From Poriferisodalis sp965215815 (GTDB lineage: Bacteria > Actinomycetota > Acidimicrobiia > Acidimicrobiales > Poriferisodalaceae), in NCBI RefSeq assembly GCF_965215815.1, contig NZ_CBDCEO010000012.1, forward strand, positions 1,240,001 through 1,304,000: a DNA stretch of 64,000 bases, read 5' to 3'. This document shows, in pieces, positions 1-13,331 of the stretch; position 1 is the stretch's first letter; each line of letters starts with the position of its first letter. Under the pieces are notes generated by a model. It had not been told where the DNA came from. It did not search any database and saw only the letters and a program-made list of their open reading frames with translations. The position numbers and the translations under genes are program-made.

Positions 1-432
1 CGGGTATGCCCGGTAGTCGTCAAGCGTGCCGTCTTCGAGCGGGTTGGAGGAGTAGCCGGCCTTCTCGAGGTTGCGGTCGGTGAAGGCATCGGTGTTGAGG
101 ATCAGCGCGCCGCCCTGCGTGAGATGGTGCAGCTGAGCCTTCAGCGCAGCGGGGTTCATGGCTACCAGCACCGTCGGAGCGTCGCCCGGCGTGGTGATGT
201 CGAAGTCCGAAATGCGTACCTGGAAGGCCGAGACGCCCGCCAGTGTCCCCTGCGGGGCGCGGATCTCGGCAGGGAAGTCCGGCAGGGTCGACAGGTCGTT
301 TCCGAGTGCTGCGGAGATGCTCGTGAACTGGTCTCCGGTCAACTGCATGCCGTCGCCGGAGTCGCCGGCGAATCGGATGATGACCTCGTCGATCTCCTGC
401 AGCGGCAATTCGCGCGCTGCGGTGTCGGTCAC
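1..432 (-). CDS. korA: 2-oxoacid:ferredoxin oxidoreductase subunit alpha, N-terminal part (runs off the window)
   Basis: Only the first 144 residues are present; the gene continues beyond base 1. The product begins VTDTAARELPLQEIDEVIIR and then shows the glycine-rich RFAGDSGDGMQLTGDQF segment typical of the alpha subunit of 2-oxoglutarate (or related 2-oxoacid) ferredoxin oxidoreductases, which decarboxylate 2-oxoacids and reduce ferredoxin with a KorB partner. The GTG start at 430-432 was chosen because AGGAGG lies just upstream (436-441 on the complement). The gene follows the aldolase on the same strand with a gap of about 100 bases. The exact 2-oxoacid substrate cannot be read from this fragment; 2-oxoglutarate is the commonest in aerobic actinomycetes. 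Confidence 0.85.
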   Translation of the reverse strand, partial: MTDTAARELPLQEIDEVIIRFAGDSGDGMQLTGDQFTSISAALGNDLSTLPDFPAEIRAPQGTLAGVSAFQVRISDFDITTPGDAPTVLVAMNPAALKAQLHHLTQGGALILNTDAFTDRNLEKAGYSSNPLEDGTLDDYRAYP

Positions 433-530
433 AGTTCCTCCTGGGGGAAGACGGCTCCTGGGGGATTGCGGCCGCTCCAGGCGCCACGCTAGCCGCGGCT
501 GCACCGATGTAGCCGGGTTGGGGTCACCTG

Positions 531-1601
531 TCAGGCGATGGTCACCGCCGGGTCCGAATACACGTCCTGAATGGCGCCGAGCAGCTCGACGCCCTCGACC
601 ATTGGCCGTTGGAAGGCCTTGCGTCCCGAGATCAGCCCGATGCCGCCCGCTCGCTTGTTGACGACCGCAGTGGTGACGGCCTCGGCCAGGTCCGTGGCGC
701 CCGAACTGGCTCCTCCCGAGTTGATCAACCCGACACGTCCCATGTAGCAATTGGCCACTTGCCAGCGGCACAGGTCCACTGGATGATCCGATGTCAGCCG
801 GTCGTACACGGCAGCGTGGGTCTTGCCAAAACCCGAGACGGAGACGAAAGCGCCGTTGTTCTCGGGCAGCTTCTGCTTGATGATGTCGGCCTCGATCGTC
901 ACGCCGATGTGGTTGGCTTGCCCGGTGGCGTCGGCGGACACATGGTGGTCAACGCCGCCTGGCTCGTTGGACAGGTTGATAGCTGGGTTGCGGAGGTAGC
1001 ACCACAGCACGGTGAACATGCCGAGCCGGTGTGCTTCGGTGAACGCAGCGGCTACCTCAGTGATCTGCCGTCCGCTCTCTGCCGAGCCAAAGTAGATAGT
1101 GGCTCCGACGCCAGCGGCGCCGAGCTCATGCGCCCGGGCGACCGAACCGAACATGATCTGGTCGTACTTTGCGGGGTACGTCAGCAGCTCGTTGTGGTTG
1201 AGCTTGACGATGGATGGGATGCGATGCGCGTAGCGGCGCGATACCGCTCCCAGCACGCCGAACGTGGTCGCCACTGCATTGCAGCCGCCCTCGATCGCCA
1301 ACTCCACAATGGAAGCTGGATCGAAGTAGATCGGGTTGGGGGCGAACGAAGCAGCCCCGGAGTGCTCGATGCCCTGGTCCACCGGCAAGATCGAGGCATA
1401 GCCGGTGCCGGCGAGGCGGCCGTGGTCGAACAGTGACTGAAGGCTCCGCATGACCTGCGGTGAACGGTCGGTGCAGGCTACGACGTCGGTCACGAAGTCC
1501 GGCCCGGGCAGGGTGAGCAGATCCCGCCCGATGCCTTCACACTTGTGGTCCAGCAAGTAGGAGGCCTGCTCGCCCAGCAGGCGCTCGATGTCGGTAGTCA
1601 T
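531..1601 (-). CDS. fbaB: Class I fructose-bisphosphate aldolase
   Basis: The 356-residue product belongs to the DhnA/FbaB-type class I aldolases, which cleave fructose 1,6-bisphosphate through a Schiff base rather than a metal. Family-like segments are SILPVDQGIEHSG near residue 70, IVKLNHNELL near 150, GAAGVGATIYFGS near 180 and a glycine-rich phosphate-binding end (GLINSGGASSG near 290, GGIGLISGRKAFQRP near 325). The open frame extends upstream to 1943 but would then overlap the TPR gene, and the protein similarity begins at MTTDIERLL, so the ATG at 1601 is preferred. korA follows downstream. Active-site lysine not assigned. Confidence 0.9.
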   Translation of the reverse strand: MTTDIERLLGEQASYLLDHKCEGIGRDLLTLPGPDFVTDVVACTDRSPQVMRSLQSLFDHGRLAGTGYASILPVDQGIEHSGAASFAPNPIYFDPASIVELAIEGGCNAVATTFGVLGAVSRRYAHRIPSIVKLNHNELLTYPAKYDQIMFGSVARAHELGAAGVGATIYFGSAESGRQITEVAAAFTEAHRLGMFTVLWCYLRNPAINLSNEPGGVDHHVSADATGQANHIGVTIEADIIKQKLPENNGAFVSVSGFGKTHAAVYDRLTSDHPVDLCRWQVANCYMGRVGLINSGGASSGATDLAEAVTTAVVNKRAGGIGLISGRKAFQRPMVEGVELLGAIQDVYSDPAVTIA

Positions 1602-1749
1602 GTTGGTCGCTTGCCTCGCGCGATCAGGCGGCGCCGGTACTGAGGGCCGGTACTGGGGGCGGCGCTCGCCGAATGACGGGGTCACTCTATCCGCGCGCTC
1701 ACGGCGGAAGGCTGATTCTGCGGGGATTTCTTGAAGTTGTGCGCTGTCG

Positions 1750-2811
1750 CTAGGCGTCGTGCGTGCCGAGCGCTGCCAGGCGGTCCTGAACATCAACGAA
1801 TTCGGGCTCGACATCGGCAATCCGGGCAAAGCCGCGCCGGGCCCGCTGCAAGTCCCCGGCCCGGTCGTACAGATCTGCGAGCGCGTACCACAGCCTGAGG
1901 TGGTGCTCCTGAGGGCGCTTAGGGCGCAACGGACCCGCCTCAAGCAAGCGGATGGCGTCGCGTGGGCGGCCTTCGTCCGTCAGCGCACCAGCGGCCACGA
2001 TGCGCCCCTCGGTGATCGTCTCAGCGTCAGGATCGGCGTGCCTCAGCCGGTCCCAGACGTCATGAACGTCGTTGAGCCGGCCCAGTGCCCGGTAACAGTC
2101 CGCGAGCACTGGCAGCTGGTCGATAGCCCTGGTAAGCGCCTCGTATTGCTCAAGCCGGTGTGACGCCGCAGTCCAGCGACCAAGGCGGTACAGCGTGAGG
2201 CCGTAGAGCTCCTGCACCTCCGCGACGGCCGCATATCTCGACGCCAGCGGTCGCAGCGTGCTGAGCGCGTCGCCGAACCGTTCTGCCAGAAAGTCTTCTC
2301 CTGCATCGCGCAGGCGACGCGCGAGTCGCTCCCGTTCGGATGCCGGCATGTCTCGTACCGATGCCGGGTCCAGTTGGGGCACATCCAGCCGGACTCTCGG
2401 CCGACGCCGTGGCTGTGTCTTCGTGGTCTTCGTAGCGGCACGCTGGACGAGCTCCGGGTCCTGAGGCACCGAAGGTCGCGGATCTTGGCGGTCCGGCACC
2501 CCCGCGGCATACGCGTCCCCGCGGTTGGCCCCTGGGATCGGCCGAAGCAGAGAAGCGCCCTTGCGTGCAACCCCGCCCCAATCGGTCCGCCGAGCCGCTC
2601 GCTCTGCTACCTCGTCGACCGGCTTTTCACCTCGACGAGGAGGTCCAGACCGACGCTGTTCACGTTGGCCGGCAGGGCGGCGGTCTCTCGGGGGTCGGTC
2701 ATTTCGACCGCGACCGGACTCACCTCCACGACCGGGACCTTGCCGTCGATCGCGGTCGCGATCAGGGCGCCTCTGCGGGCCTTTGCGAGGCGGGCGCCGG
2801 TTCTCTGTCAC
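1750..2811 (-). CDS. Tetratricopeptide-repeat protein with Arg/Pro-rich N-terminus
   Basis: 353 residues. The first roughly 100 are extremely rich in Arg, Pro, Gly and Asp and look disordered; from about residue 155 the sequence is helical with TPR-like spacing (AEVQELYGLTLYRLGRW, YRALGRLNDVHDVWDRL, LWYALADLYDRAGDLQRA). No enzymatic motif is visible; TPRs usually mediate protein binding. The GTG at 2811 is the only start in the open frame before the IS630 end, yet its GAGG box sits almost on the start codon, so the native start may have been displaced by the insertion 10 bases upstream. Before the insertion the gene lay directly behind the rRNA operon terminator. Confidence 0.7.
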   Translation of the reverse strand: MTENRRPPRKGPQRRPDRDRDRRQGPGRGGESGRGRNDRPPRDRRPAGQREQRRSGPPRRGEKPVDEVAERAARRTDWGGVARKGASLLRPIPGANRGDAYAAGVPDRQDPRPSVPQDPELVQRAATKTTKTQPRRRPRVRLDVPQLDPASVRDMPASERERLARRLRDAGEDFLAERFGDALSTLRPLASRYAAVAEVQELYGLTLYRLGRWTAASHRLEQYEALTRAIDQLPVLADCYRALGRLNDVHDVWDRLRHADPDAETITEGRIVAAGALTDEGRPRDAIRLLEAGPLRPKRPQEHHLRLWYALADLYDRAGDLQRARRGFARIADVEPEFVDVQDRLAALGTHDA

Positions 2812-2820
2812 TCCTCGAGA

Positions 2821-3912
2821 CTAGTGGTGTGTCGCGGTTTTGTTTAGGGCGGTTCGGGCTCGTTTGACTTTGGCGATGATCTGGTCGGCGGTCTTGGTCC
2901 ATGTGAGCGGCTGGGGGTCGTGGTTCCAGTGCGCGGCCCAGTGCTCGATGACGTCTTTGAGATGTTCGACTGATGTGAACGCTCGCGTCTTGAGGGCTTT
3001 GCGGGTCAGGATCGAGAACCAGCCTTCGACGAGGTTCGCCCAGCTGCTGCTGGTGGGTGTGAAGTGCAGGTGCCAGCGCTTGCGGCGGGGGTGGGAGAGC
3101 CATGTGCGCACGGGCTCGGACTTGTGGGCGGAGAGGTTGTCCAAGATGACGTGGACGTCGAGATGGCGCGGGGTGTGCAGGTCGATCCACTTGAAGAACG
3201 CGAGCACGTCGTTTCCTGTGTGGCGCTTGCGGGTCTGGGTGAGGACCTCGCCGGTGGCGACGTTGAGCGCGGCGAACAGGTCGATGGTGCCGTTTCTCTT
3301 GTAGTCGTGGGTCAGGGTGCGGTTGCGGCCCGGGCGCATCGGCAGCGACGGCTGGGTGCGGTCGAGCGCCTGGATCTGGGTCTTCTCGTCGAAGCTGAAC
3401 ACCACAGCGCGCTCTGGCGGGTCCACGTACAGCCCGATCACGTCGGCGAGCTTGGCCTCGAAGTCAGGGTCGGCGGACACCTTGAACACGTCGGCGAGCC
3501 ACGGGCGCAGCCCCCGCTCGCGCCACACCTGGGCGACGAAGTCCTTGCCCACCCCGTGACGGGCCGCCATCTGACGCGTCGACCAGCACGCCGCCGCGTC
3601 GGGCGGCTCGGCGCACAGCGTGTCGGCCACGATCGCCTCGGTCACCGCTGCGGGCACGCTGGGCTTGCGGCCCCGCCCCGGCGCCACCACACCCAGACCG
3701 TCCACACCCAAGACCCCGAACTGGTCACGCCAGCGGCGAACCGTGTCCTGGTGCGCCCCCATCGCCCGAGCAACGCCGCGCACCGAACCGCCGTCCGCCA
3801 ACGCCAGCAGCGCTCTCGCCGGACGCACCCGCCGCCACGGCTCGCTCACCGAACGCGCCACCCGCTCCAACGACGAACGATCAGCCTCCGACACGACAAA
3901 TCCAGCAGTCAT
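2821..3912 (-). CDS. IS630-family DDE transposase
   Basis: 363 residues, full length for the family. The N-terminal third is a helix-turn-helix region (GSVRGVARAMGAHQDTVRRWRD). The DDE catalytic core is intact: Asp in VVFSFDEKTQIQ (about residue 175), Asp in VHVILDNLSAHK (about 258) and Glu in SSSWANLVEGWFS (about 297), spaced as in IS630/Tc1-mariner enzymes that cut and paste at TA. The ATG at 3912 is the natural start. No frameshift or internal stop is present, so the enzyme may be active. Confidence 0.93.
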   Translation of the reverse strand: MTAGFVVSEADRSSLERVARSVSEPWRRVRPARALLALADGGSVRGVARAMGAHQDTVRRWRDQFGVLGVDGLGVVAPGRGRKPSVPAAVTEAIVADTLCAEPPDAAACWSTRQMAARHGVGKDFVAQVWRERGLRPWLADVFKVSADPDFEAKLADVIGLYVDPPERAVVFSFDEKTQIQALDRTQPSLPMRPGRNRTLTHDYKRNGTIDLFAALNVATGEVLTQTRKRHTGNDVLAFFKWIDLHTPRHLDVHVILDNLSAHKSEPVRTWLSHPRRKRWHLHFTPTSSSWANLVEGWFSILTRKALKTRAFTSVEHLKDVIEHWAAHWNHDPQPLTWTKTADQIIAKVKRARTALNKTATHH

Positions 3913-3957
3913 GCCACCACCATACGCGCCCCGACCATTTCACAGACGAACCACTAG
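2821..3957 (-). mobile_element. IS630-family insertion sequence (complete)
   Basis: A single transposase gene fills this element. Both ends read CTAGTGGT going inward (2821 onward on the plus strand; 3957 inward on the minus strand) and stay similar for about 17 bases with mismatches, forming short imperfect terminal inverted repeats. CTAG at both edges fits the TA target duplication of IS630 elements. The insertion lies between the rRNA operon terminator and the TPR gene. The transposase stop codon TAG is made by the terminal CTAG itself. Confidence 0.85.
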
Positions 3958-3971
3958 GCCCCGCACGCGAA

Positions 3972-4001
3972 GAACCCCCGTCGCTAACACGACGGGGGTT
4001 C
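3972..4001 (-). terminator. Terminator of the rRNA operon
   Basis: A perfect 12-bp stem, GAACCCCCGTCG with its complement, around a six-base loop lies two bases beyond the predicted 3' end of 5S rRNA in the direction of transcription. There is no long T run, but the position and stem strength fit an rrn terminator. Confidence 0.8.
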
Positions 4002-4003
4002 AG

Positions 4004-4120
<117 letters not shown>

Positions 4121-4132
4121 GAGATCTAGTGC

Positions 4133-4150
4133 GTGCGAGATATCTCGCAC
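4133..4150. repeat. 18-bp perfect palindrome in the 23S-5S spacer
   Basis: GTGCGAGA-TA-TCTCGCAC reads the same on both strands. It lies between the 23S and 5S genes and is probably an rRNA precursor processing hairpin. Confidence 0.6.
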
Positions 4151-4221
4151 GGCGACTCCTGCAAAGCGATGCACGTTCAGCGCACAATGTGGTGCGCTTC
4201 CTCGAGGCTGAGTATCGATAC

Positions 4222-9134
<4,913 letters not shown>

Positions 9135-9417
9135 GATCGAGGCCTGCCATGCCGCGGCAACCGCCGAAGCGGTTGCGACCGGACATCGCAAGCACGATCG
9201 AAGAGCCCGTTACGCGATCTGAGGGGAAATCCCCTCTCCTGCGACAACTGGCTGGAATTGGTGCACCGTCGCATGTCGGCCCGCCTGAGGCGAGCCTGAT
9301 GCTCCGGTACGAATAAGTTGGTCCCCGGTCTGGGTAGACCGCGGACCGGCTGTGTGGTTCGACCGGCGGCTGGAATCCAGCAGCCGATCGCCCGCACTGG
9401 CGTTTTCGTCCTCTGTT

Positions 9418-9432
9418 CTGTTGTCAAGGAGC
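9418..9432 (-). promoter_or_regulatory. Leader boxA-like antitermination element
   Basis: Minus strand GCTCCTTGACAACAG matches the boxA pattern and the spacer copy at 7423-7438. The embedded TTGACA could be mistaken for a -35 box, but no -10 follows at 16-18 bases. Confidence 0.55.
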
Positions 9433-9570
9433 GCTGCTGAGGCGAAGCCGCCGACAGCTGACACTCAATCGGCGTCTGCCGCTGCCCTCTGCGAAAGAGT
9501 GCTGCGGGGGACGCCGCCGGAGGTGTCGGACCCCTCCGGCCGGTGATACGGCCTGCGAGGAGGAGGCATG

Positions 9571-9599
9571 ACACTACAGGGGGCAACCCACCTCCGCAA
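9571..9599 (-). promoter_or_regulatory. Candidate rRNA operon promoter
   Basis: Minus strand TTGCGG (9594-9599), 17 bases, then TAGTGT (9571-9576) gives a plausible sigma-70-type promoter about 140 bases before boxA and 40 bases after the tyrS stop. It is the best match in the leader, but no experiment supports it. Confidence 0.35.
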
Positions 9600-9637
9600 C
9601 CACTCTCGGCTACAGATTTTGCTCGTACGCGGCGCTG

Positions 9638-10939
9638 TCAGGGTGCTGTCGCGACGTGCCAGCGCTTCTTGCCTCGCCGCAGCAGCACATAGCGGCCATA
9701 GAGGAGGTCGTTCGCCCCGACGAGGCGGTCGGGATCGCTGGTGCGATCGCCGTTGATGTACACGCTGCCCTCGGCGAGCGCCCTGCGAGCTTCGCTGCGG
9801 CTGTGAGCCAATTCGGCGTCGACGAGCACGTCCACTACGGATGCACCGAGCACTCGCAGCTGGCCCGAAGGGACTTCTTCGGCCACGAACGCCAGCGCTG
9901 GTGCCGACACCTCGCGCAGCGACGCCATCCCGCCGAACAGCACCTCACTGGCCCCGGCCGCAGCGGTGGCAGCTGCATCTCCGTGCACGATGCGCGTGAT
10001 CTCGGTCGCCAGGCACCGTTGGCCCTCGCGACGGCCCGGATCGGCCTCGTGCGCAGCAGTGATGTCCTGCACTTCTGCGATGTCGAGGAACGTGAGTTGA
10101 GCCAGCAGCTTGCCCACGTCGGCATCATCAGCACCGATCCACGCTTGGTAGAAGCGGTAAGGACTCATGGCGCCGGCGCTCAGCCACAGTGTCTCGCCAC
10201 CAGCCGTCTTGCCGTATTTCGTGCCGTCACTGCGCGCCAGCAATGGCCAGGTGAGCGCGTGGGCGGAGCGTCCCAGCCGACGCCGAATCAAGTCGATGCC
10301 CAGCACGATGTTGCCCCACTGATCAGAGCCGCCGACCTGCAGTTCGCACTCGACGTTCTCGGCCAGCCAGAGGTAGTCGTACGCCTGCAGCAGCATGTAG
10401 CTGAACTCGGTGTAGGACAGCCCATCACCTTCGTCCAGTCGGTTGCGGACCGACTCCTTTCCGACCATCTGCTGCACGGTGACGTGCTTGCCGACATCTC
10501 GCAGGAAGTCGAGCACGCCGACACCGACAGTCCAGGCGCGGTTGTCGAGCAGCCGCGCTGCGTGGGTCCGGTCGTCGAAGTCCAGGAATTGCCGTAGTTG
10601 CGGCACGATCCCTTCGAGGTTGCGGGCCAGGGCGTCGTCATCAAGCAGGTTGCGCTCAGTCGAGCGCCCGCTGGGGTCGCCGACCATGCCGGTCGCCCCG
10701 CCGGCGAGCGCTATCGGACGGTGCCCGCCCAGCTGCAGCCGACGCAGCGTCAGCAGTCCCATGAGGTTGCCCACATGGAGGCTGGCGGCGGTGGGGTCGA
10801 ATCCGCAGTACACAGTGATCGGGCCGGACTCCAGACGCTGCGCGAGCGCCCGGCGGTCGGTCGTCTGATGGATCAGACCGCGCGCATCGAGGTCAGCCAG
10901 GATGTCCACGCCGCCAGTCTGCCTGACAGGTCGCGCCAT
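9638..10939 (-). CDS. tyrS: Tyrosyl-tRNA synthetase
   Basis: 433 residues, the usual length of a bacterial TyrRS, a class I aminoacyl-tRNA synthetase that charges tRNA-Tyr. The Rossmann domain shows YCGFDPTAASLHVGNL (the HIGH-like signature) near residue 45, the tyrosine-site segment LQAYDYLWLAENVECELQVGGSDQWGN near 180, and the KMSKS-like loop as GTKYGKTAGGE near 245. An S4 RNA-binding domain closes the protein (VDAELAHSRSEARRALAEGSVYINGD). The start could be ATG 10939 or the downstream GTG at VDILADL; neither has a strong ribosome-binding site. It sits directly upstream of the rRNA operon on the same strand. Confidence 0.95.
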   Translation of the reverse strand: MARPVRQTGGVDILADLDARGLIHQTTDRRALAQRLESGPITVYCGFDPTAASLHVGNLMGLLTLRRLQLGGHRPIALAGGATGMVGDPSGRSTERNLLDDDALARNLEGIVPQLRQFLDFDDRTHAARLLDNRAWTVGVGVLDFLRDVGKHVTVQQMVGKESVRNRLDEGDGLSYTEFSYMLLQAYDYLWLAENVECELQVGGSDQWGNIVLGIDLIRRRLGRSAHALTWPLLARSDGTKYGKTAGGETLWLSAGAMSPYRFYQAWIGADDADVGKLLAQLTFLDIAEVQDITAAHEADPGRREGQRCLATEITRIVHGDAAATAAAGASEVLFGGMASLREVSAPALAFVAEEVPSGQLRVLGASVVDVLVDAELAHSRSEARRALAEGSVYINGDRTSDPDRLVGANDLLYGRYVLLRRGKKRWHVATAP

Positions 10940-10992
10940 GAGGTCACAGCGAGATCACGACCGGCACGCGCCCGATGGGTCCCGACGTCTGG

Positions 10993-11760
10993 CTAGCTGC
11001 GAGGCGTCCAACGAAAGGCCCGCACCGTGACCAGCACTCCGAACACTCCCCACGCTCCGATGATCACCCAGCGCCACGCCGGCATCGGCACGCCCTCACC
11101 GAATGGGTCAAAGGTGCGCCCCAGCGCATGGGCGAGGTGCTTGATCGGGAAGATGTCGCCGATGAGAGTCATCCAGCGCGGTGCTGTGTCCGAGGGAATG
11201 AACACGTCGGACACGAAGTACAGCGGCAGCACACACATGTTGGTGATCGCGGGCGCCGCCTGCTCGCTCGGGCAGACGCAGGTGATGGCCAAGCCCAGGG
11301 CCGAGAACGCAGCCGCCCCCACAAGCAGGGAGATGAACAGGCTCGGCAGAGCGGCCAGCTGGATTTCGACGCTGTAGCCGAGCCGGCCGATGCCTATCAC
11401 CAGCACGGTCATCAGCGCTGTCAGGACCAGCGACGAACCGACCTGCCCGCCCACGTAGACCCACGGCGGCAGCGGTGTCGCCCGCATGGCCTTGAGCACT
11501 CCGTTTTCGCGCTTGATGACCGTGACGATGGCCGCGTTCATGAAGTTGGCCGAGACAAGTGCCAGCGCCAGGATTCCCGGGACGTACACCGTTGCGACAC
11601 GTGCCCCGGTAGAGCTCATGATCTCGTTGCCAAAGATTGACGTGAAGATCACCAGGAAAACGAGCGGCAGCACCACCGTGAAGAATGTGGCGGCGGGGCT
11701 GCGCCAAAAGCCCAGCAAGTTGAACAAGGTCTCACTGCGGAGCTGTCGAAGGCCCCTCAT
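10993..11760 (-). CDS. ABC-2 type transporter permease
   Basis: 255 residues with six hydrophobic segments, starting around FFTVVLPLVFLVIFTSIFG and ending WVIIGAWGVFGVLVTVRAF, the layout of ABC-2 family export permeases. The charged loop RENGVLKAMRATPLPPWVYV after the second helix is typical of this family. It overlaps the ATPase gene by four bases (ATGA), so the two are translationally coupled and form an exporter of one ATPase and one permease chain. The substrate is unknown; drugs, lipids or polysaccharides are common for the family. Confidence 0.88.
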   Translation of the reverse strand: MRGLRQLRSETLFNLLGFWRSPAATFFTVVLPLVFLVIFTSIFGNEIMSSTGARVATVYVPGILALALVSANFMNAAIVTVIKRENGVLKAMRATPLPPWVYVGGQVGSSLVLTALMTVLVIGIGRLGYSVEIQLAALPSLFISLLVGAAAFSALGLAITCVCPSEQAAPAITNMCVLPLYFVSDVFIPSDTAPRWMTLIGDIFPIKHLAHALGRTFDPFGEGVPMPAWRWVIIGAWGVFGVLVTVRAFRWTPRS

Positions 11761-12719
11761 GAGTCTGAGCCCGTCAGGGCCAAGTAGGTGTCTTCCAACG
11801 TGGGCGGCCGGACCGCCAGTGAGTCCAGTCGCGTGCCAGCCGCTTCGGCCGCCGCCAGCAGCTCCCGCACCACGCCTCCCACATCTGCGGTGACCAGTTC
11901 GTGGCGCAATCCGCCCGCTGCTCCTGCGGCGGCAGTGCCCGGCGGCATCGAGGAGCCGTCGCCGTTCAGCAATTCACGCAACTTGTCCGGCAGGCGGCTC
12001 GGTTCCAGTTCCGCCGCTTCCCAGCTAATGCGCGCCCCCATAGCGGCGAGGGCAGCCAACTCGGATGCGGTGCCGTTCGCCACGATGCGTCCACGGGAGA
12101 TCACCACGATCCGATCGGCGAGGTGATCCGCTTCGTCCATGTAGTGGGTGGTCAGGAGCACGGTCACGCCCAGCGTTCGCAACCCTGCGATGGTGTTCCA
12201 GGCCTCACGGCGAGCGGCTGGGTCGAAGCCGGTCGTCGGCTCGTCCAGGAAGACCAGTTCTGGATCGCCGACCAGTGCCAGGGCCACGGCCAGACGCTGC
12301 TTCTGGCCGCCTGACAGCCGTCGGGTTCGGATCCGAGCGGCATCGGAGAGCCCGACCCTCTCGAGCACTTCGACGGTCGGGCGCGGAGAGCGGTAGTACG
12401 CAGACCACATCGTCACGATTTCCGACGCTGTGAAGTCGCCCTCGTGCTTTGCGCCTTGCAGCACGACGCCGATGCGCTCACGCCACGCCGCAGTGGCCTC
12501 GGCCGGATCGACACCCAGCACCCGAACCTCACCCGATGTCCGGGTCCGCAGGCCCTCCAAGATCTCGATGGTGGTGGTCTTGCCCGCCCCGTTCGGCCCG
12601 AGGAACGCCAGGACCTCACCGGACGCGACCGTCAGGTCGACACCGGCCACCGCCTCAACGTCGCCGTAGTGCTTGCGGAGCTGTGCGACCTCTATGGCGA
12701 GGTCGGCGCCAGCGTTCAT
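11757..12719 (-). CDS. ABC transporter ATP-binding protein (DrrA/CcmA-like)
   Basis: 320 residues. The nucleotide-binding domain shows Walker A FLGPNGAGKTTTIE (about residue 38), the signature LSGGQKQRL (about 138), Walker B ELVFLDEPTTGFDP (about 158) and the switch His in LLTTHYMDEADHLADR. A C-terminal tail of about 100 residues (TLEDTYLALTG at the end) is typical of DrrA-like exporters. It powers the membrane permease encoded immediately downstream and overlaps the small membrane protein upstream by four bases. Confidence 0.93.
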   Translation of the reverse strand: MNAGADLAIEVAQLRKHYGDVEAVAGVDLTVASGEVLAFLGPNGAGKTTTIEILEGLRTRTSGEVRVLGVDPAEATAAWRERIGVVLQGAKHEGDFTASEIVTMWSAYYRSPRPTVEVLERVGLSDAARIRTRRLSGGQKQRLAVALALVGDPELVFLDEPTTGFDPAARREAWNTIAGLRTLGVTVLLTTHYMDEADHLADRIVVISRGRIVANGTASELAALAAMGARISWEAAELEPSRLPDKLRELLNGDGSSMPPGTAAAGAAGGLRHELVTADVGGVVRELLAAAEAAGTRLDSLAVRPPTLEDTYLALTGSDS

Positions 12720-12988
12720 TGCAGGTTTCCGCTGGCCACAGTGCTGCGGGGCACCTCAGCAGGATCATCGGCGTAACGATCTGGATGGACTAGCTGTGGC
12801 CGGACGGCCGCCGCGTACAGCAGGACGGCGGGCGGCCCGACAAAGATGATCAAGAGGATCCAATCGGTGCGTCGGCGTCCAGCCGCTAAGAAACGCTCCC
12901 TTCCCAGCCGCAGGACGTCTGCGATACCCAGCAACATGATCACCGCCGCCACCACCGCAGAGATGATCAGCACCGTGCCGAAATCCAC
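12716..12988 (-). CDS. Small two-helix membrane protein, PLDc_N-like
   Basis: 90 residues: a first membrane helix at about 6-27 (LIISAVVAAVIMLLGIADVL), a basic loop, then a second at about 43-62 (WILLIIFVGPPAVLLYAAAV) followed by RP. The second part resembles the phospholipase-D N-terminal membrane motif found in small actinobacterial proteins. It starts the three-gene ABC exporter unit, overlapping the ATPase gene by four bases. Whether it is a transporter accessory subunit is unknown. Confidence 0.65.
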   Translation of the reverse strand: MDFGTVLIISAVVAAVIMLLGIADVLRLGRERFLAAGRRRTDWILLIIFVGPPAVLLYAAAVRPQLVHPDRYADDPAEVPRSTVASGNLQ

Positions 12989-13039
12989 GCAGTCACGCTA
13001 CCGGGGGCAATTCGAGCGCTCGGCGGTCAACGTGTGCGC

Positions 13040-13288
13040 TCAACCGCCAAGCGTCGAGATGGCGTCAGACACATACAGCCCAGCGCCGGCGATACCCGCC
13101 ACCACCAAGCCCGCACCGGACGACCAGACAGTGCCGTTGAACAGAAGCCGGCCACCGACCGCGAGCACCACGGTCACTGCAACCGCTCCGAGCACTGCCC
13201 CTGGCAGGTACGTAATGGCGATCCAGCCCGCCACCAGACCGCACAGGAACAGGACGCTGTCTTCGACCAGCCGAAAGACCTCGCGCAC
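13040..13288 (-). CDS. Small hydrophobic membrane protein
   Basis: 82 residues if the GTG at 13288 is used, with three hydrophobic stretches (SVLFLCGLVAGWIAITYLP, VLGAVAVTVVLAVGGRLLF, GAGLVVAGIAGAGLYV). The open frame continues upstream to 13663 but only in a frame that shadows the Nudix gene, so a short form is more likely. It would be the last gene of the arginine operon transcript. No family recognised. Confidence 0.5.
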   Translation of the reverse strand: MREVFRLVEDSVLFLCGLVAGWIAITYLPGAVLGAVAVTVVLAVGGRLLFNGTVWSSGAGLVVAGIAGAGLYVSDAISTLGG

Positions 13289-13331
13289 GCCCTCAACGTA
13301 CGCTCCGCCGGGCGTGTGCCGGCACGGCCCC

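Larger units (their letters stand above)
9135..9637 (-). other. rRNA operon leader and promoter region
   Basis: About 500 bases between tyrS and 16S with no convincing gene. It holds a candidate promoter (9571-9599), a boxA-like element (9418-9432), a hairpin with CCGGAGG/CCTCCGG arms near 9517-9539 and another GC-rich hairpin near 9326-9351 (GTCCGCGGTCT paired with AGACCGGGGAC). Short ORFs here have no ribosome-binding sites or protein-like composition. Confidence 0.6.

Noticed and set aside
9422..9427. TTGACA as rrn -35 box
   Set aside because: No -10 at proper spacing; the surroundings match boxA.
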